A stretch of DNA of 64,000 nucleotides, from contig NC_133123.1 of NCBI RefSeq assembly GCF_033568475.1, positions 57,667,522 through 57,731,521 of the forward strand, written 5' to 3'. The stretch comes from Henckelia pumila. Its lineage: Eukaryota > Streptophyta > Magnoliopsida > Lamiales > Gesneriaceae. Both the position numbers and the translations under genes were made by a program. Shown in pieces: positions 11,688-22,737 of the stretch (position 1 is its first letter; the number at the start of each line of letters is the position of its first letter). Below the pieces are notes generated by a model that was not told where the DNA came from, searched no databases, and was given only the letters and a program-made list of their open reading frames with translations.

Positions 11688-11785
11688 GAGCTCGAGCTAT
11701 AGACGAGCTCGAGTAGTCAAGTACAAGTCGAGCTCGAGCAGTATGGTACTCGAACTCGGCTCGGCTCGGTTCGATTGCACCCCTA
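11439..11785. mobile_element. hAT-type MITE with duplicated left end
   Basis: The left end TAGGGGTGCAAACGAGTCGA and the right end, reverse-complemented as TAGGGGTGCAATCGAACCGA, are clear terminal inverted repeats of a common plant family (347 bp). The left end is repeated about 77 bp further in (near 11516: TAGAGGTGTAAACGAGCCGA). A CTCGAGCTCG-rich inverted structure and a TA microsatellite (about 11645-11681) fill the middle. No clear 8-bp target duplication was seen. Confidence 0.7.
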
Positions 11786-11809
11786 CCTATGAGATTGAGA
11801 ATAATATCA

Positions 11810-12045
11810 ATGATAAAAATTTAAATGTTATATATTATGATGTATCAATTTTCGGTCCAAAATTTAAAATTTGATCGAATAATATCGTTACTTTTTATTT
11901 CACTTATTGTTCCCATATATATGTGAAAGTTTTTATAAATGTTATATATTATGATATATCAATTGTTGGTTCAAAATTTAAAATTTGATAGGATATTATC
12001 ACTTCTTTTTAATTTCAATTATATATATATATATATAAATTATTT

Positions 12046-12076
<31 letters not shown>

Positions 12077-12166
12077 TATAATGTGACAATTTTTTGTTTA
12101 AATTTTGAAATTTGATCGGACGTTAAATATTTTTTTTATTTTAGTTAATTTTTTTTTGTATCCATA
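11810..12166. repeat. 115-bp tandem repeat, left part
   Basis: About three units carry a core like TAAATGTTATATATTATGAT followed by TTCAAAATTTAAAATTTGAT and a TTATCA(C/T)T-T-rich stretch. The first two start near 11823 and 11939, a period of 116 bp. An AT microsatellite (about 12020-12080) expanded inside one unit. The array resumes at 14801 after the solo LTR. Confidence 0.7.
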
Positions 12167-14800
12167 TGTAACACCCGATATTTTAAATACGTAAATCCGC
12201 ATGCATAATTAGGATATTTAATTATTTAAATTTTAGATTTATGGGTTAAATAATTATGTGAATTATTTGTGCATTATTTAATTTATTTTTAAGCATTTAA
12301 CCCATAATTAGTGATTTTTATGATTTTTAGTATTTTAATTATTTTATCGCGTAGACGGGACCGTGGACGGACGAGATGACAACTTTCTAGCCAATTAATT
12401 TTATGAGCCTTTTTAGAGCCCTAAAATATTATTTTGAGTTTTATTATCTCAAAATTTTTAGTATTTAATTTTATATAATTTTAGGAGTCCATTTTTATTC
12501 AAAATAAGCCAAAATATTGACTTTTTAGTATTTTTAAAATTCCCTAAATTTATAATTTCTGGATTTTCATGTGTTTAACTTAAATTATCATATTTTAACT
12601 TTTATTTAGAGTTTTAAAATTTTATGTTTATTTTATTTAAAACTTTTAATTATCCTAAAACCTATTTTAATTAAAAACCTAAACCTAATCTCCCCAAACC
12701 CCACGTTATTTTTCCACTCAGCCGACACCCCTCCTCCATCTTCATCTTCTTCCTCGAACCAAAGCCAAGGAGACTCCATAGCTCGATTTTCTGTAAGTTT
12801 TGAAGGGTTGTTCATCGTTCGTCGTCCCGGGAATCGTTCTACGCGCTTCTAAACTCAAACATCGGTGAAAGGCATGATTTTCTTCCCTATTTTTCGTACC
12901 TATCAGTTATTATTGCGTGAGTATTGTTTGTGCATCGAATCTTCAAGTTTTCAAGGAAAATATTTCGGTTTTGAGGTTTGAGACTTGTCCATGCATTTTG
13001 CTTGATCATTCTCACGATTTTCCTTGGCATGGATCGTTCTAGCTGCTGGTCAAGGTTGATAGGATGTCTAAGGTGGGTCTAGGCTCAAGTGGCTCGAGGG
13101 GCTCGAGCCAAATGAGCCTAGAATCAAGCCAAGAGGTGATCGGCTCCATGGTAGACGCAGGCTAGGGTTTCGGATTAAGGGGCTTCGGGTTCCTTGGCTA
13201 GGGTGCATGGGGACCGGGGCTGGGCTAGGTTCAATCCGCCCAGGCGTGGGCTACGTCTGGGCGGCGGCGCTCCGGCCAGGGGCAGCCGAAGCGAGGCGGC
13301 AGCAGTCCCTAAAGGACTGCTGCACGCGGCGGGCGAGAAGGGGAGGGAAGGGGGAGTTTCGGGTTTAGGGTTAGGGGGTGGTCCGGGTCGGGTCTGTGGT
13401 CCGGGTCGGGTCTGTAGGTTAGTGGGTCGGGTTAAGTTGGTCCGGGTCCGGGTTTGGTGGGCCGGGCTCGAGTCTTTTTATTTTTAAAGTAATTTATGAA
13501 TTAATTGGTTTTTGGGCCAATTAATTAGAAATAAAATTATTTGGACTCCCAAATAATTTTATTTGGGCTTTTAAAATTTTAATTAAGTTAGTCCATTAAT
13601 TTTATGGGCTTTTGAGCCCATAAAAGTTATTGGGCCAGTCTTTGGGCTTTTGGGCCCATTGGGCCAGTTTAAGTTGTTATTGGGCCTAAAATGTTTTATG
13701 GGCTTTAAATTATTTTAATTGGGCTTAAAACAATTTTATTGGGTTTAAGTATGTTATTGGGCCAGATTTAAGTAATTGGACTTGATTGTAAGGGCCAGCA
13801 GTCCAGGACCATCCATGAGAAATTTGCATGTGTCCTGATTATATATTTAATTATTTTTATGCATTGAAGTTATTTTAATATTTATATGTTAGTAAGAAAT
13901 TAAATTAAATATATATGAAGGACACGCATTTTATTTAAGTACATGCATTCATGAAATAATTTTATGCATGATTAAATGTTTAAGGTTGAGCAATAATAAA
14001 ATATTTTATGTTGGAAGTTGAAGTAGTGTGACAATTTAAGGGGGATTCGTCCCCATATGTGAACTATTGAAGGGCAGTTTACTGTCAATTTAAGAGGTGA
14101 TTCGTCACCGCCACGTACGTTGGTTTCCACGCTGATCAGTATTTAATGTATGATTTAAGGTTACACTACGGATACAACCATGCGATGTTAGAAATTTAAC
14201 TGCTCAACAATATGTATGTATTATTTTATTTAAGTTAATTTAAGTTATGTTTATGCCATGATATTTTTAAGCATGCTCATTCATGTATATGTTATGTATT
14301 AATATTTAATTGTTTTAAATTATTTTAAACCCTTGTTATGTTAGCATGTTGGGCCTCTAGGCTCACTACACTGGTATGGTGCAGGTGAGTTCGTAGAGGA
14401 GGCTGTAGCTCCTACCGGCGGCGAGGACCTATGAGCGGACATGCAGTGACCCCGTGACCGTGATAGATGTCTGAGTCATATTGCATGTTTTAGTTATGTC
14501 AGCATGTTACACTTTTTAATTATTTTTCAGTGGTTGTGGTTTTGAATATTTTCAGTGCATGCAAATTTTACATTATTTTTCTTATGCAGTATTTTTTTAA
14601 TTAAATGTTTGACTCAGATATTTATTTTATTTAAAGAATGAAATTTTTATTTAAGTTATTTAATTATTTATTTATTTTAAATCTTTTTATTCTGTGCATG
14701 TATGTATGGGCATATATGTGCATATTTTATTTAGTAAGTATATAAAAAAAAAAATTCGCATATTTATTTATTTAATAATTATAGAGTTAGGGTCGTTTCA
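12167..14800 (+). repeat. solo LTR (2.63 kb), probably Ty3/gypsy
   Basis: The sequence begins TGTAACACCCGATA and ends GGGTCGTTTCA (inverted ends TGTAACACCC and TGAAACGACCC). Flanks are CCATA on the left and TCATA on the right, a 4/5 match to a target duplication. Both sides are units of the same 115-bp tandem repeat, which supports the borders. No primer-binding site, internal region or second LTR is present, so it is a solo LTR left by LTR-LTR recombination. A GC-rich block with a 19-bp direct repeat (GTCCGGGTCGG core, about 13380-13420) and many GGGCC motifs (13500-13800) lie inside. The orientation is uncertain. Confidence 0.7.
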
Positions 14801-15180
14801 TCATATGTATGTAAAAAGTTTGATAAATGTTATATATATGATGTATCATTTTTTTGGTTCAAATTTAAAATTTCATGTGGTGTTATCATTATTTTTAAAT
14901 TTCAGTTACTTTTTTTGTATTTATCTATATCTGAAAATTTTCATAAAAGCTATATATATGATTTTTTGTTTAAATTTTGAAATTTGATTGGATGTTATCA
15001 TTACTTTTTTTAAATTCATTTTTTTGTTCATATTAATGTGACTATAAATCTATACATGATAATTGTATCAATTTTTAGTTTCAAAATTTGATTCGATCGA
15101 ATATTATCATTATTTTTTAATTTTATTTAATTTTTGTGTGTACATATATATGTATATGATTATATAAGTTCTAACCGATA
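14801..15180. repeat. 115-bp tandem repeat, right part
   Basis: Three more units of the array follow the solo LTR (starts near 14826, 14945 and 15055, spacing 110-119 bp). They have the same order: ATATATGATGTATCA, TTCAAATTTAAAATTT, TGTTATCATTA. Confidence 0.7.
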
Positions 15181-15635
15181 TAACCGATGTTATGATTCGA
15201 CCAACTTAAAAATATAAAATACTTTTAAACATCTACATTCATTATATTATTTCATTTAAATTCAGTCATGGTTTTGAGTTTTTGTATTGATTTTATATAT
15301 TTACTTCTTACTACTCTATGATATCAGACAAATAAGTTTTAAAAAAATCATAATAAAGAAATCTGATATTTATTTATTTATTTATTTATTTTAAATTGAA
15401 AGAAATCAGATGATGTTGATTAAGGATTGGGTTGTTTATAAACCACCATGAACAAAATTAATGGAATATTATTGGAGATAATTCTATCTCCGTGTTTAAA
15501 AGAACGTGATTTAACCTTTTTTTAAAAAAAAGAACGTGATTTAAGAATATTTTTGTAAAATTATATAAATTTTTATTGAATTGATCGTGAATTAGGTAGT
15601 AAAAAATATTTAATTTTTGTTATAAATTTATTTAA
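15181..15635. other. AT-rich DNA, no gene seen
   Basis: A short TTTA microsatellite (about 15365-15390) and a duplicated AAGAACGTGATTTAA motif (about 15500 and 15531) are the only structures visible. Confidence 0.5.
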
Positions 15636-15866
15636 TGTGAAAAGAGAGTGGAGAAGAAAGTATAGAAAAAATTGAGTTTCGAGAATAACTCAGAATTATT
15701 TATTCATTGCTGAAAACTCTTATTTATAGGATACAACTATAAGAAATAGATAAAAATGGGGCTGAAATACAAAACAGAGAACAAAATGGCCAGGTATTTA
15801 CGGGCGGGGGCGAATGGTCCAGAAAATAAAGTATTAGAAAAAACATGTTCAAGCTGATCAAGCACA
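15636..15866 (-). repeat. possible short LTR-like segment
   Basis: On the minus strand this runs TGTGCTTGATC...CTCTTTTCACA, so the ends share TGTG. It contains CCTATAAATAAGAG (TATA-like, about 15722-15735) and pyrimidine-rich sequence. It abuts exactly the point where the carrier reading frame loses homology. No primer-binding site follows and the flanks do not match, so the assignment is weak. Confidence 0.25.
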
Positions 15867-15867
15867 T

Positions 15868-18225
15868 GAAAAATCTTGGGCCCAATCCTCTACAAAATCC
15901 GGCCACACCACCGTCAGCAAACAAATTTTTTACCACTTCTCTAACTGTTGGTTTTTTCTCATGCCCCATCACCTGGAGTACATCGAGTCAATGTTATAAA
16001 ATTGAAAGACCTACTGGAATGTGGTCCCAAATTTATAAATAAATCTTTTAAAATAACAGAATACCAACAGCCGAAAAATTTGAATATACTTGAAACCATG
16101 GGATTTTTCAGTGTAAGTTTAGGCATCAAAAAAAAATTTGTTACAAACAGATAAATGACTATTAATGCCAATGCATATATGAAATGACTTCAGAGTTATT
16201 CTGTAATGGCCAATAAAAAGTGCACAAAAAATTAGGAAACATTCAGAATCAGCAGAAGAAAAATGAATAATAATCTGAATACCTGTAACCGAGTTTTAAT
16301 AGTGTCCAGTGGGGTTGTGATGCATGATGCAGTAGAACCAGCAAAAATACCCCCAGCAGCTTGAACCATTACTATTTTTCCTTCACTTGGAGCAGCTCCA
16401 GCAGGTTCATCGATGTGGCCTAAAAGCCTGGCAGGAACAAAATAAAAAAGGTAACCTAACAACCGGAAAAAATATCAAATATTTGGTGACCAAGACTTCC
16501 AAGGAGGAGAAGAACATACGGAAAATGCTTATTCATACCGAAAGAAATATATTTACCACTCAGTTGGACCTTAATATGTCATACAATGTAAAAGTAAACA
16601 GCCGCAAAAATGGCATGATAACTAAAAAAATCATAAGACAACAGTGACGTAGGAAGAACAAAAAATTAAAGAGAACACTTTTACATGGTTTGGCTCAATT
16701 GAAGCACACTACTAGGAGAAGTTAATGATAAAAGTATTGACAACAAGATGTGACAGATTTTGGTATCCCAATCAAATGCCATCACTTACTAACACTCTAT
16801 CCAAATTCAATCACTTACTAACACTCTCATTCCTGTATCTCTGGACATTCATTTGTAAAGCCACAAGCAATGTCTAAGCCATGGCAGAGAAATATTGATA
16901 CGATGTTATACAAATTACTATGGAAAAAATATAAATACGTTATTTGGCTCAACTAAAGATGCATCTCGATGTAAACATTGACAAATGTACAGGTTTAAGG
17001 GGCCAAATTTTTGTGTTAAGTAATGACAAAAAGACATGTTTTTGCTGAACCTTTTGTGTAATGTGAAGGTCGTTAGATATTCATTGATCTTAACATTTTT
17101 CCAACTTGGGTAGGATACAAATTCCTTGATTTCATTCCAGTTGATTCAATATAAATGTGCCAATGGGAGTTCACGCACACAGTGATCCAAATCAAAACAT
17201 GAATTCCCTCACATTAGTAGGGAAGGAAATATGGTGGCAGAAGCATTGGCGAATTGGGTATTTGATGTTTCTTTGTAGAAGTTTCTAGGTCAGACATTTG
17301 TGCCCTTTTAAAACTAAATACAATTGATTTTCCCTTCTTTCAACAAATGCTAATCCTTCTTGTTTTTTCTCTTCAATGAGAGGTTTTGGTCTAGTCTCTT
17401 CGTGCATTTTTCATTTTGTTATTGTTATTTCTTGTTAGGGGTCAATCTCAAACTTTCGGTCTAGTGGTAAGTGGTGTTTCTTTAAAAAGAAAAAGCTATT
17501 ATTATATCAGCAGAAATGCTCTATATCATTTTATAAGCAGTGGTTAGTAAAAACCCGTACATATATTTACGAGTATTCAGAAAGAACTTGCGCTCACTAT
17601 TGACATTTGATGAAATGTCAGCTCTGTGCACTAAAATGATACCCTTAGCAAACTTTTGCAAACTTGTTTCATATAATAACTAGTAGCAGGAGAGATAAGC
17701 AATTCCTTATCTTTTCCTCATCTTTCGGAACAGTACTTGGAAATAAATCGAGAGAAATTATGTTCATACATTTATAAGTTGACATGGAACTATACATGCA
17801 GTTTAAGTGCAATAAGGAATTGAACATTACTTTTTCATCCTCCATAGAAAACAATAGGCAGCTCAACTAAGAATTATGTACTTTAAATGTTACAAAATCA
17901 CATAAAACACCATAAAACCTACAGATGAAGCATTCCCAAGAAGAAAACATTTGACGAAAATAAAGAATGAAGCTCGTTCATTATTGATTCCGATAGATAG
18001 CAGTAAATGCTGAAATTCAAAGGCATACCTCCAGAGTACGCGTTGGATTGTACCATAACTTGCCCACCAGACAACGCTAGATGGCGAACAAGTCATAACA
18101 AAAAGACCAAATCCTCTATATAATCCTCGAATACCATCGGTTTTAATAACCTGACGAGTAACATCCAGGACTCCCGTATATGTCGCATGGCCAGAATATC
18201 CTTGCACCATTAACCTTTGACTAAC
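15868..18225 (-). pseudogene. truncated mitochondrial carrier (SLC25A44-type) gene fragment
   Basis: Three exons with correct splice signals can be joined: 18225-18029, 16427-16283 and 15972-15868. They encode about 149 residues colinear with the C-terminal half of plant SLC25A44-like carriers (Arabidopsis At5g15640 type): VSQRLMVQGYSGHATY, GIRGLYRGFG, WWASYGTIQRVLWR, KIVMVQAAGGIFAG, TTPLDTIKTRLQ, VMGHEKKPT, GFCRGLGPRFF. Junction phases fit (AG/G and CAG/GTG). The first half, including the first carrier repeat and the second repeat's PxD motif, is absent upstream. The last roughly 25 residues after RFF are replaced by unrelated sequence. A full carrier of this type is over 300 aa with six membrane helices in the inner mitochondrial membrane, so this fragment cannot make a working transporter. 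A distant first exon beyond the transposon block cannot be excluded, but the broken C-terminus argues for a relict. Confidence 0.75.
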
Positions 18226-18719
18226 CTTCTCAGAAGATAACATTCATTTAATTTATGTTTCTTAATTGAAAATCTTGCAAGGAAAAAACATACCTTTTAA
18301 GTAAAATTAGTATGATTGGGACAAGAAATATGCTGCCCCAGAAAATGTGTAAACAGATTTGTTTATGTTTCATTCCGATTTATACGATGTCAGTAACAAT
18401 AGAAAGAGAGCAAAAGAGATAGAAGAGAGACAAAAAAGAAAGATGTCAAAAAACTTTTTTAAAAAAGGTACATAGTTTATTTTTTGGTGTATTTCCAACG
18501 GATCCATATAATCAAAATACAAACATTTCAGGTAATTAAGAATTGCTCCAAATATTTACCCCCACTGAAGTATAGATAGAAATATGATAGTAAAGAAAAA
18601 ATCCCAGAAGAAGCATTCACAGCATACCACGTCAATTGGAACAAATACAACTTGTGAACAGAGAGATGCCTTTTCCATTTCACAACCAAATTTATTAATG
18701 TTGATTATTCATTCACCAA
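18226..18719. other. non-coding DNA between the two gene fragments
   Basis: AT-rich sequence with no match to the missing 5' exons of the carrier. It could be intron remnant or capture junction. Confidence 0.4.
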
Positions 18720-19090
18720 TTAAGGATAAATGACATACAAAGTATAATTGAAAACAACATAACCATGGCATCAAAATCTAAGTAAGTACGGACGGTATCT
18801 ATGCCTCGTGCCAATCGTAAAACACCGGTACCACCAACTATAGACAACTCACGATCACCAACAGCAGATAGAGGGTTTCTTCCAAACATGGAGAGCGTAT
18901 TCCCGTTGTATTTTCCGGTCGTGAAAACGAAATTCATGCTCGTAGCTACCGCCCCTTCGTTCAAGTCCGAATAACCGATCAACCCCTGACCTCGGCCTAT
19001 TGGGGCAGAGTTTAAATCGGTTTCGACTGTTAGTAAGCTATCTGCCATTATGAGTCTTTCGAAATTGGTTCGCACAACATCAAAACCAGG
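18720..19090 (-). pseudogene. frameshifted dirigent-domain fragment
   Basis: The minus-strand frame shows the central and C-terminal dirigent domain: LLTVETDLNSAPIGRGQGL, TSMNFVFTTGKYNGNTLS, GRNPLSAVGDRELSIVGG, TGVLRLARG. After LARGIDTVRTYLDFD the family's final strand is found only in another frame (GYVVFNYTLYVIYP, stop at 18720), so there is a frameshift near 18765-18785. A stop codon (19091-19093) precedes the fragment, and the signal peptide and first part of the barrel are missing: about 120 residues against roughly 185 in intact genes. Dirigent proteins are secreted and steer phenoxy-radical coupling in lignan and lignin formation. This copy looks non-functional. Confidence 0.75.
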
Positions 19091-20078
19091 TCAACACATA
19101 GAAAAATAAAATGGGAAAAATCGCATGCACCAATTTAGTTCTTAATTAATAAGATAAATTAACTTCAATTTCAGTACATGAACTCGCAATAGCTCAAAGA
19201 TTCAATAAATCAAAGCAAGCCTCGATCTTTTCCCCTAGCACGAAAAGAGAATTAGACCGGCGAGATAATAACCTTCTCACCCCTTTCAAGCTTCTCGCAT
19301 CTTTAAACTACTACACGGAGCTCATCATCGGAAAAATAAAGGACACTCTTTTGTCGCAAAGGGAAAACATCAAAGATCCATTAAAAAATAACCTTATAAT
19401 CGAAGTTACACAGACACCCTTACGGCACACCCAATTAATCAACAATGCACCTCGTTCCTGCAATCAAAATCTGGAAAAGAATTTAAAAAAATAAAGGAAG
19501 AAAACAACAGAATTAAACCGATTGACGAATAATAAAACAACAATCGAAACATGTAACACTCAAAACCACGAAAAGGGGAATCAAAATGCTCCGTTTCTCA
19601 CAGAGAACACGACCGTACCTGTTGATTCAACACTGCAAAGATGAAATTGCGCAAAAAATAAAGCTTAGGTCACGATTTCTTGCTAGATTGGCATCAAAAC
19701 GAAGCTTAGGATGAGCTCTAACCGAATTCTAGCTCCAATAACAGATTTTCGATGCCCATGGCAGCGAATCGACGACAAGAAATGGGTGGCTAGGCTTGGG
19801 TCTTGGTGGAATCGTCATGAGAGCACGAGAGAGGATGATTTTTCTTATCTTAAGATGGGCTTATTGGAGCTCACTTGAAAATCGTCTGATGAATCGAGCA
19901 AGACCAGCAAAAATCGACATGGAAAAGCAGATTTTGATTTGAAAGAGAGAAAAAGGAGAAAGGGATCGGAGAAGGTGATCGAGAAGGGGTTTGGGGATTT
20001 TCGGTATATTTTCTCACGTTATGGGGGGTTTAATAATATTTATTTTAAGTTTTATTTTAAATAAAAATAATAGTTCTT
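19091..20078 (-). other. 5'-UTR-like DNA of unknown gene
   Basis: Read on the minus strand this has the look of a plant promoter-proximal leader: a CT-rich tract near 19930-19990, a donor-like CAACAG/GTACGG at about 19613-19625, and an acceptor-like TTTTGATTGCAG/GAACGAGG near 19450-19470. The only short frame from the first ATG (19920-19861) encodes 19 residues beginning MSIFAGLARF. It may be the captured or original leader of the carrier gene. No protein-coding match was found. Confidence 0.3.
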
Positions 20079-20334
20079 CTACAACACTTATTAAAAAATG
20101 TTGTCATACATGGGAAATAAAACGCTCATAGACAACACTTTTAAAAGCGTTATCTTTGACCTAAAAAAATGCTAATAGAAAACGCTTTTCTAAAAAAAAC
20201 GTTGTCTTTGATGAAAAAAAAATATATAACGACAACGTTTTTCACTAAAAGTGTTGTCTTTTAAAAAAATACAACACTTTTCACTAAAAGCGTTGTCTTT
20301 TTAAGTGTTGTCTTTGTGCATTTTTGTTGTAGTG
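20079..20334 (-). mobile_element. CACTA transposon terminus with subterminal repeats
   Basis: The right edge, read on the minus strand, begins CACTACAACAAAAATGCACA, the classic En/Spm (CACTA) terminal inverted repeat. It is followed by many direct and inverted copies of ACAACACTTTT and ACAACGCTTTT (about eight within 250 bp), the usual transposase-binding subterminal array. The candidate 3-bp duplication is TCA (20335-20337). No matching left end or transposase was found in the window, so its length is unknown. Confidence 0.75.
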
Positions 20335-20562
20335 TCAAATCAAAAATCAAATACAATTCATATCTCAAGTAATTCATGTTTTACCATTTAAATCACAAAA
20401 TTATGTAATTCCAATAATTCTTGAAATAATAAAGCATGCTCGAATGGAATTCAAGAAATCAAATAATTCAATCACATGCGAGAAAAATTAAATCAAGCGG
20501 ACTCGATTTACCCCGCTCACTTCTAATTCAATCCAAGATCTTATCGCTCTGATAACACTTAA
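20335..20562 (-). mobile_element. start of internal region of minus-strand gypsy element G0
   Basis: Directly left of the LTR at 20563 lies a minus-strand primer-binding site (TGTTATCAGAGC, 20546-20557), similar to the initiator-methionine tRNA site used by plant gypsy elements. Leader sequence resembling that of G1 follows. The element is cut off at the CACTA end. Confidence 0.65.
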
Positions 20563-22483
20563 TGTGAGGACCTCGGTTCTAATCATCTAATCGAGAATAA
20601 ATCATTCAAGCATCAATAGAGAGTCAAAACAAAAAGTAAAGAAATTTTTTTTAAAGCATGCACAGCCCCCTTTCACACCTCCGTGCTCGGGTTCGTGCAT
20701 TAATCTGTAGCCTAGGATCGAAGACTACAGGGTACAGGAACCCCGTGCACACCTCCGTGCTCAGGTCTGTGCCCAAAAATGCACTAAAACTCAACTCTCT
20801 GTTTTCTGCACGAACTCCGTGCCTCTTCTGTGCTGGAGTCCATGCACAACATATCAAAATTCCCAACTTACTGCCTCAACAGTAAACTCACACGGACCCA
20901 TGCACGGATGCATGTCCGGGGTCTGTGCATGAACAAAATCAGAACAATATCAAATGCGAGGGTACACGGACCCAGGCACGGATGTAGGAACGGGGTCCGT
21001 GCCCTGCTAAAAATCAAAAAAATTCTAAGGCATTCAGATCAGAAAATTTACATAACAACTCCAAATAATAACCACAACATGCATAATATGTCCATATCAA
21101 AATCTACAATACATGAAGTACTTAAAGAAGTAAAAAGGAAGAAAAATGGGTCGATTCATAGTTGCTACATTTCAAAATAAAAATCAAGTTCAAAATACAA
21201 ATTCAACTTCTAAACCAAGTCCTCACTTCTATAAATCACAACCCGAACTAGTCATGTCGCCTCTGACTCGATCATGCCCCACCTATTGCCAAGTACACAT
21301 ACAAAAACAAGACAACATCCGGATAACTCCGGTGAGAATAATATTCCCAGTAAAAGCAATATAACATGCAATATCAAGTAACATATCAAAATCATGATAT
21401 AATTTCAACATAGTTCAAAGATAGATAAAATGAAATGCATGTCTTTAAAATTCGAAATTATCTAATCGAATAATCAAAGAAAAACTCCGTTCTTTGGTTG
21501 GGATCCGGAGGACAAGATATCACAACAACTCACCGACTCTCCCGATCGAGGTGGATGATGCATATATCAATCTTCTAGACTCTGGAGCAACTATAAGGAG
21601 CATTCTAGCTCTTGGAAGAACTCAACAACCAAGGTCACTCAATTATAGTCCCCAAAACGTATAATTCAAAATGAAATTAAATAATTTGGCTCAAGATAAA
21701 TGCATATGTAAATCGTAATACATTTAAACATAATTCAAGTAATTCAAATAAACATGCAAGTATGTGATTTCAAGAAACTCGAAAATGAAGTATAATAGGA
21801 TCAATATCAACATTCAAACTCAATCGAAACACGGCTTAATCAATTCAAACTAATCGGTATCAAAACTTGAACCGACGGCATAACGGCTAAACAAAAATCA
21901 ACAGACCTCCTCATAACCTTCCAATTCAACTCATATCATCAAAAAATCATCAAAATCAACTCAATATCAACAAAATCCCAAACCCTCATTTTCAAATTTC
22001 ACTCAAAAGTTCATAACAAATCAAAACGTGGTTTTTTTCCGACCCGTCTTGGAATAAACAATCTATGCTAGCTCAAGAACAACATATCCAATCGAAATCA
22101 GATTCTAACAACGTCTCAAAATCAAAACATGATGGATCATAATAAAACTTACGATAGAACGAATCTCTCGCAGCTGTGAAATATATACTCAGATCGAAAT
22201 TCTATCGGACGGATCGTGAAAACTGAAGAAATTAAAATCTTGGAGAAGCGTCCATGGAGGATTAGGTCTTGGAGAGAAAAAGGAAGAGGATGCCATGCCT
22301 AGTCATAAAGAAAGAGACCAAGTGTAATAAAAAATCCAATTTTTGCACTTTAGACCCTGAGTTCTTCAAAAATTGCAAATCCATCCCTGATCAAATATCA
22401 AATCCACCCTCAAATTTCATAATCTCGGAATATCAATAATAATCTCAATTAATTTCAAATTAAGATAATTTTGGGGCTTTACA
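20563..22483 (-). repeat. 5' LTR of minus-strand gypsy element G0 (1.92 kb)
   Basis: On the minus strand it starts TGTAAAGCCCCAAAATTATC and ends CGAGGTCCTCACA, with the primer-binding site just beyond. Its final bases are almost the same as the end of the G1 LTR, so G0 and G1 are related families. The flank at 22484-22488 is AGTGA. It interrupts a gypsy reverse-transcriptase remnant. Confidence 0.8.
20650..21010 (-). repeat. GC-rich CCGTGC repeat module inside G0 LTR
   Basis: Five spaced units built on CACGGA/TCCGTGC palindromes (for example CACACCTCCGTGCTC at 20674 and 20748, and CACGGACCCATGCACGGA near 20890) recur every 60-80 bp. They differ in sequence from the modules in the other LTR families here but are equally GC-rich. 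Confidence 0.65.
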
Positions 22484-22737
22484 AGTGAGCTGTGTCAGGG
22501 TTCGAACTAGCTGGAAGAAATTCGCTATGAAGCGAGGATAATAACCTGCCAGACCCAAGAAACTACAAATCTCGGCAACTGACGTCGAACGCAGCCAGTT
22601 CAACATAGTCTCAATCTTGCTCGGATCAACTGAAACTCCCTGACTGGATATGATATGGCCAAGAAACACCACACGATATATCCAGAACTCACACTTACTC
22701 AGTTTCGCGTAGAACTGCCTTTCTTGAAGAGTCTGCA
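22484..22737 (-). pseudogene. gypsy reverse-transcriptase remnant (Gx)
   Basis: An open minus-strand frame reads [48 protein letters not shown]: the thumb/connection end of a Ty3/gypsy reverse transcriptase. It is bounded on the right by the G1 LTR and on the left by the G0 LTR, so it is a relic of an older element split by two later insertions. Confidence 0.85.

Noticed and set aside
13194..13487. 97-codon Gly/Arg-rich frame
   Set aside because: It sits in the GC-rich part of the solo LTR, contains a DNA-level direct repeat, and matches no family.
16707..16716. CACTACTAGG as the left end of the CACTA element
   Set aside because: The other terminus reads CACTACAACAAAA; the match stops after CACTAC, no subterminal repeats follow, and it would cut through the carrier intron.
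19861..19920. 19-residue frame MSIFAGLARF on the minus strand
   Set aside because: Too short and without homology; at most a chance or upstream open frame in a leader-like region.
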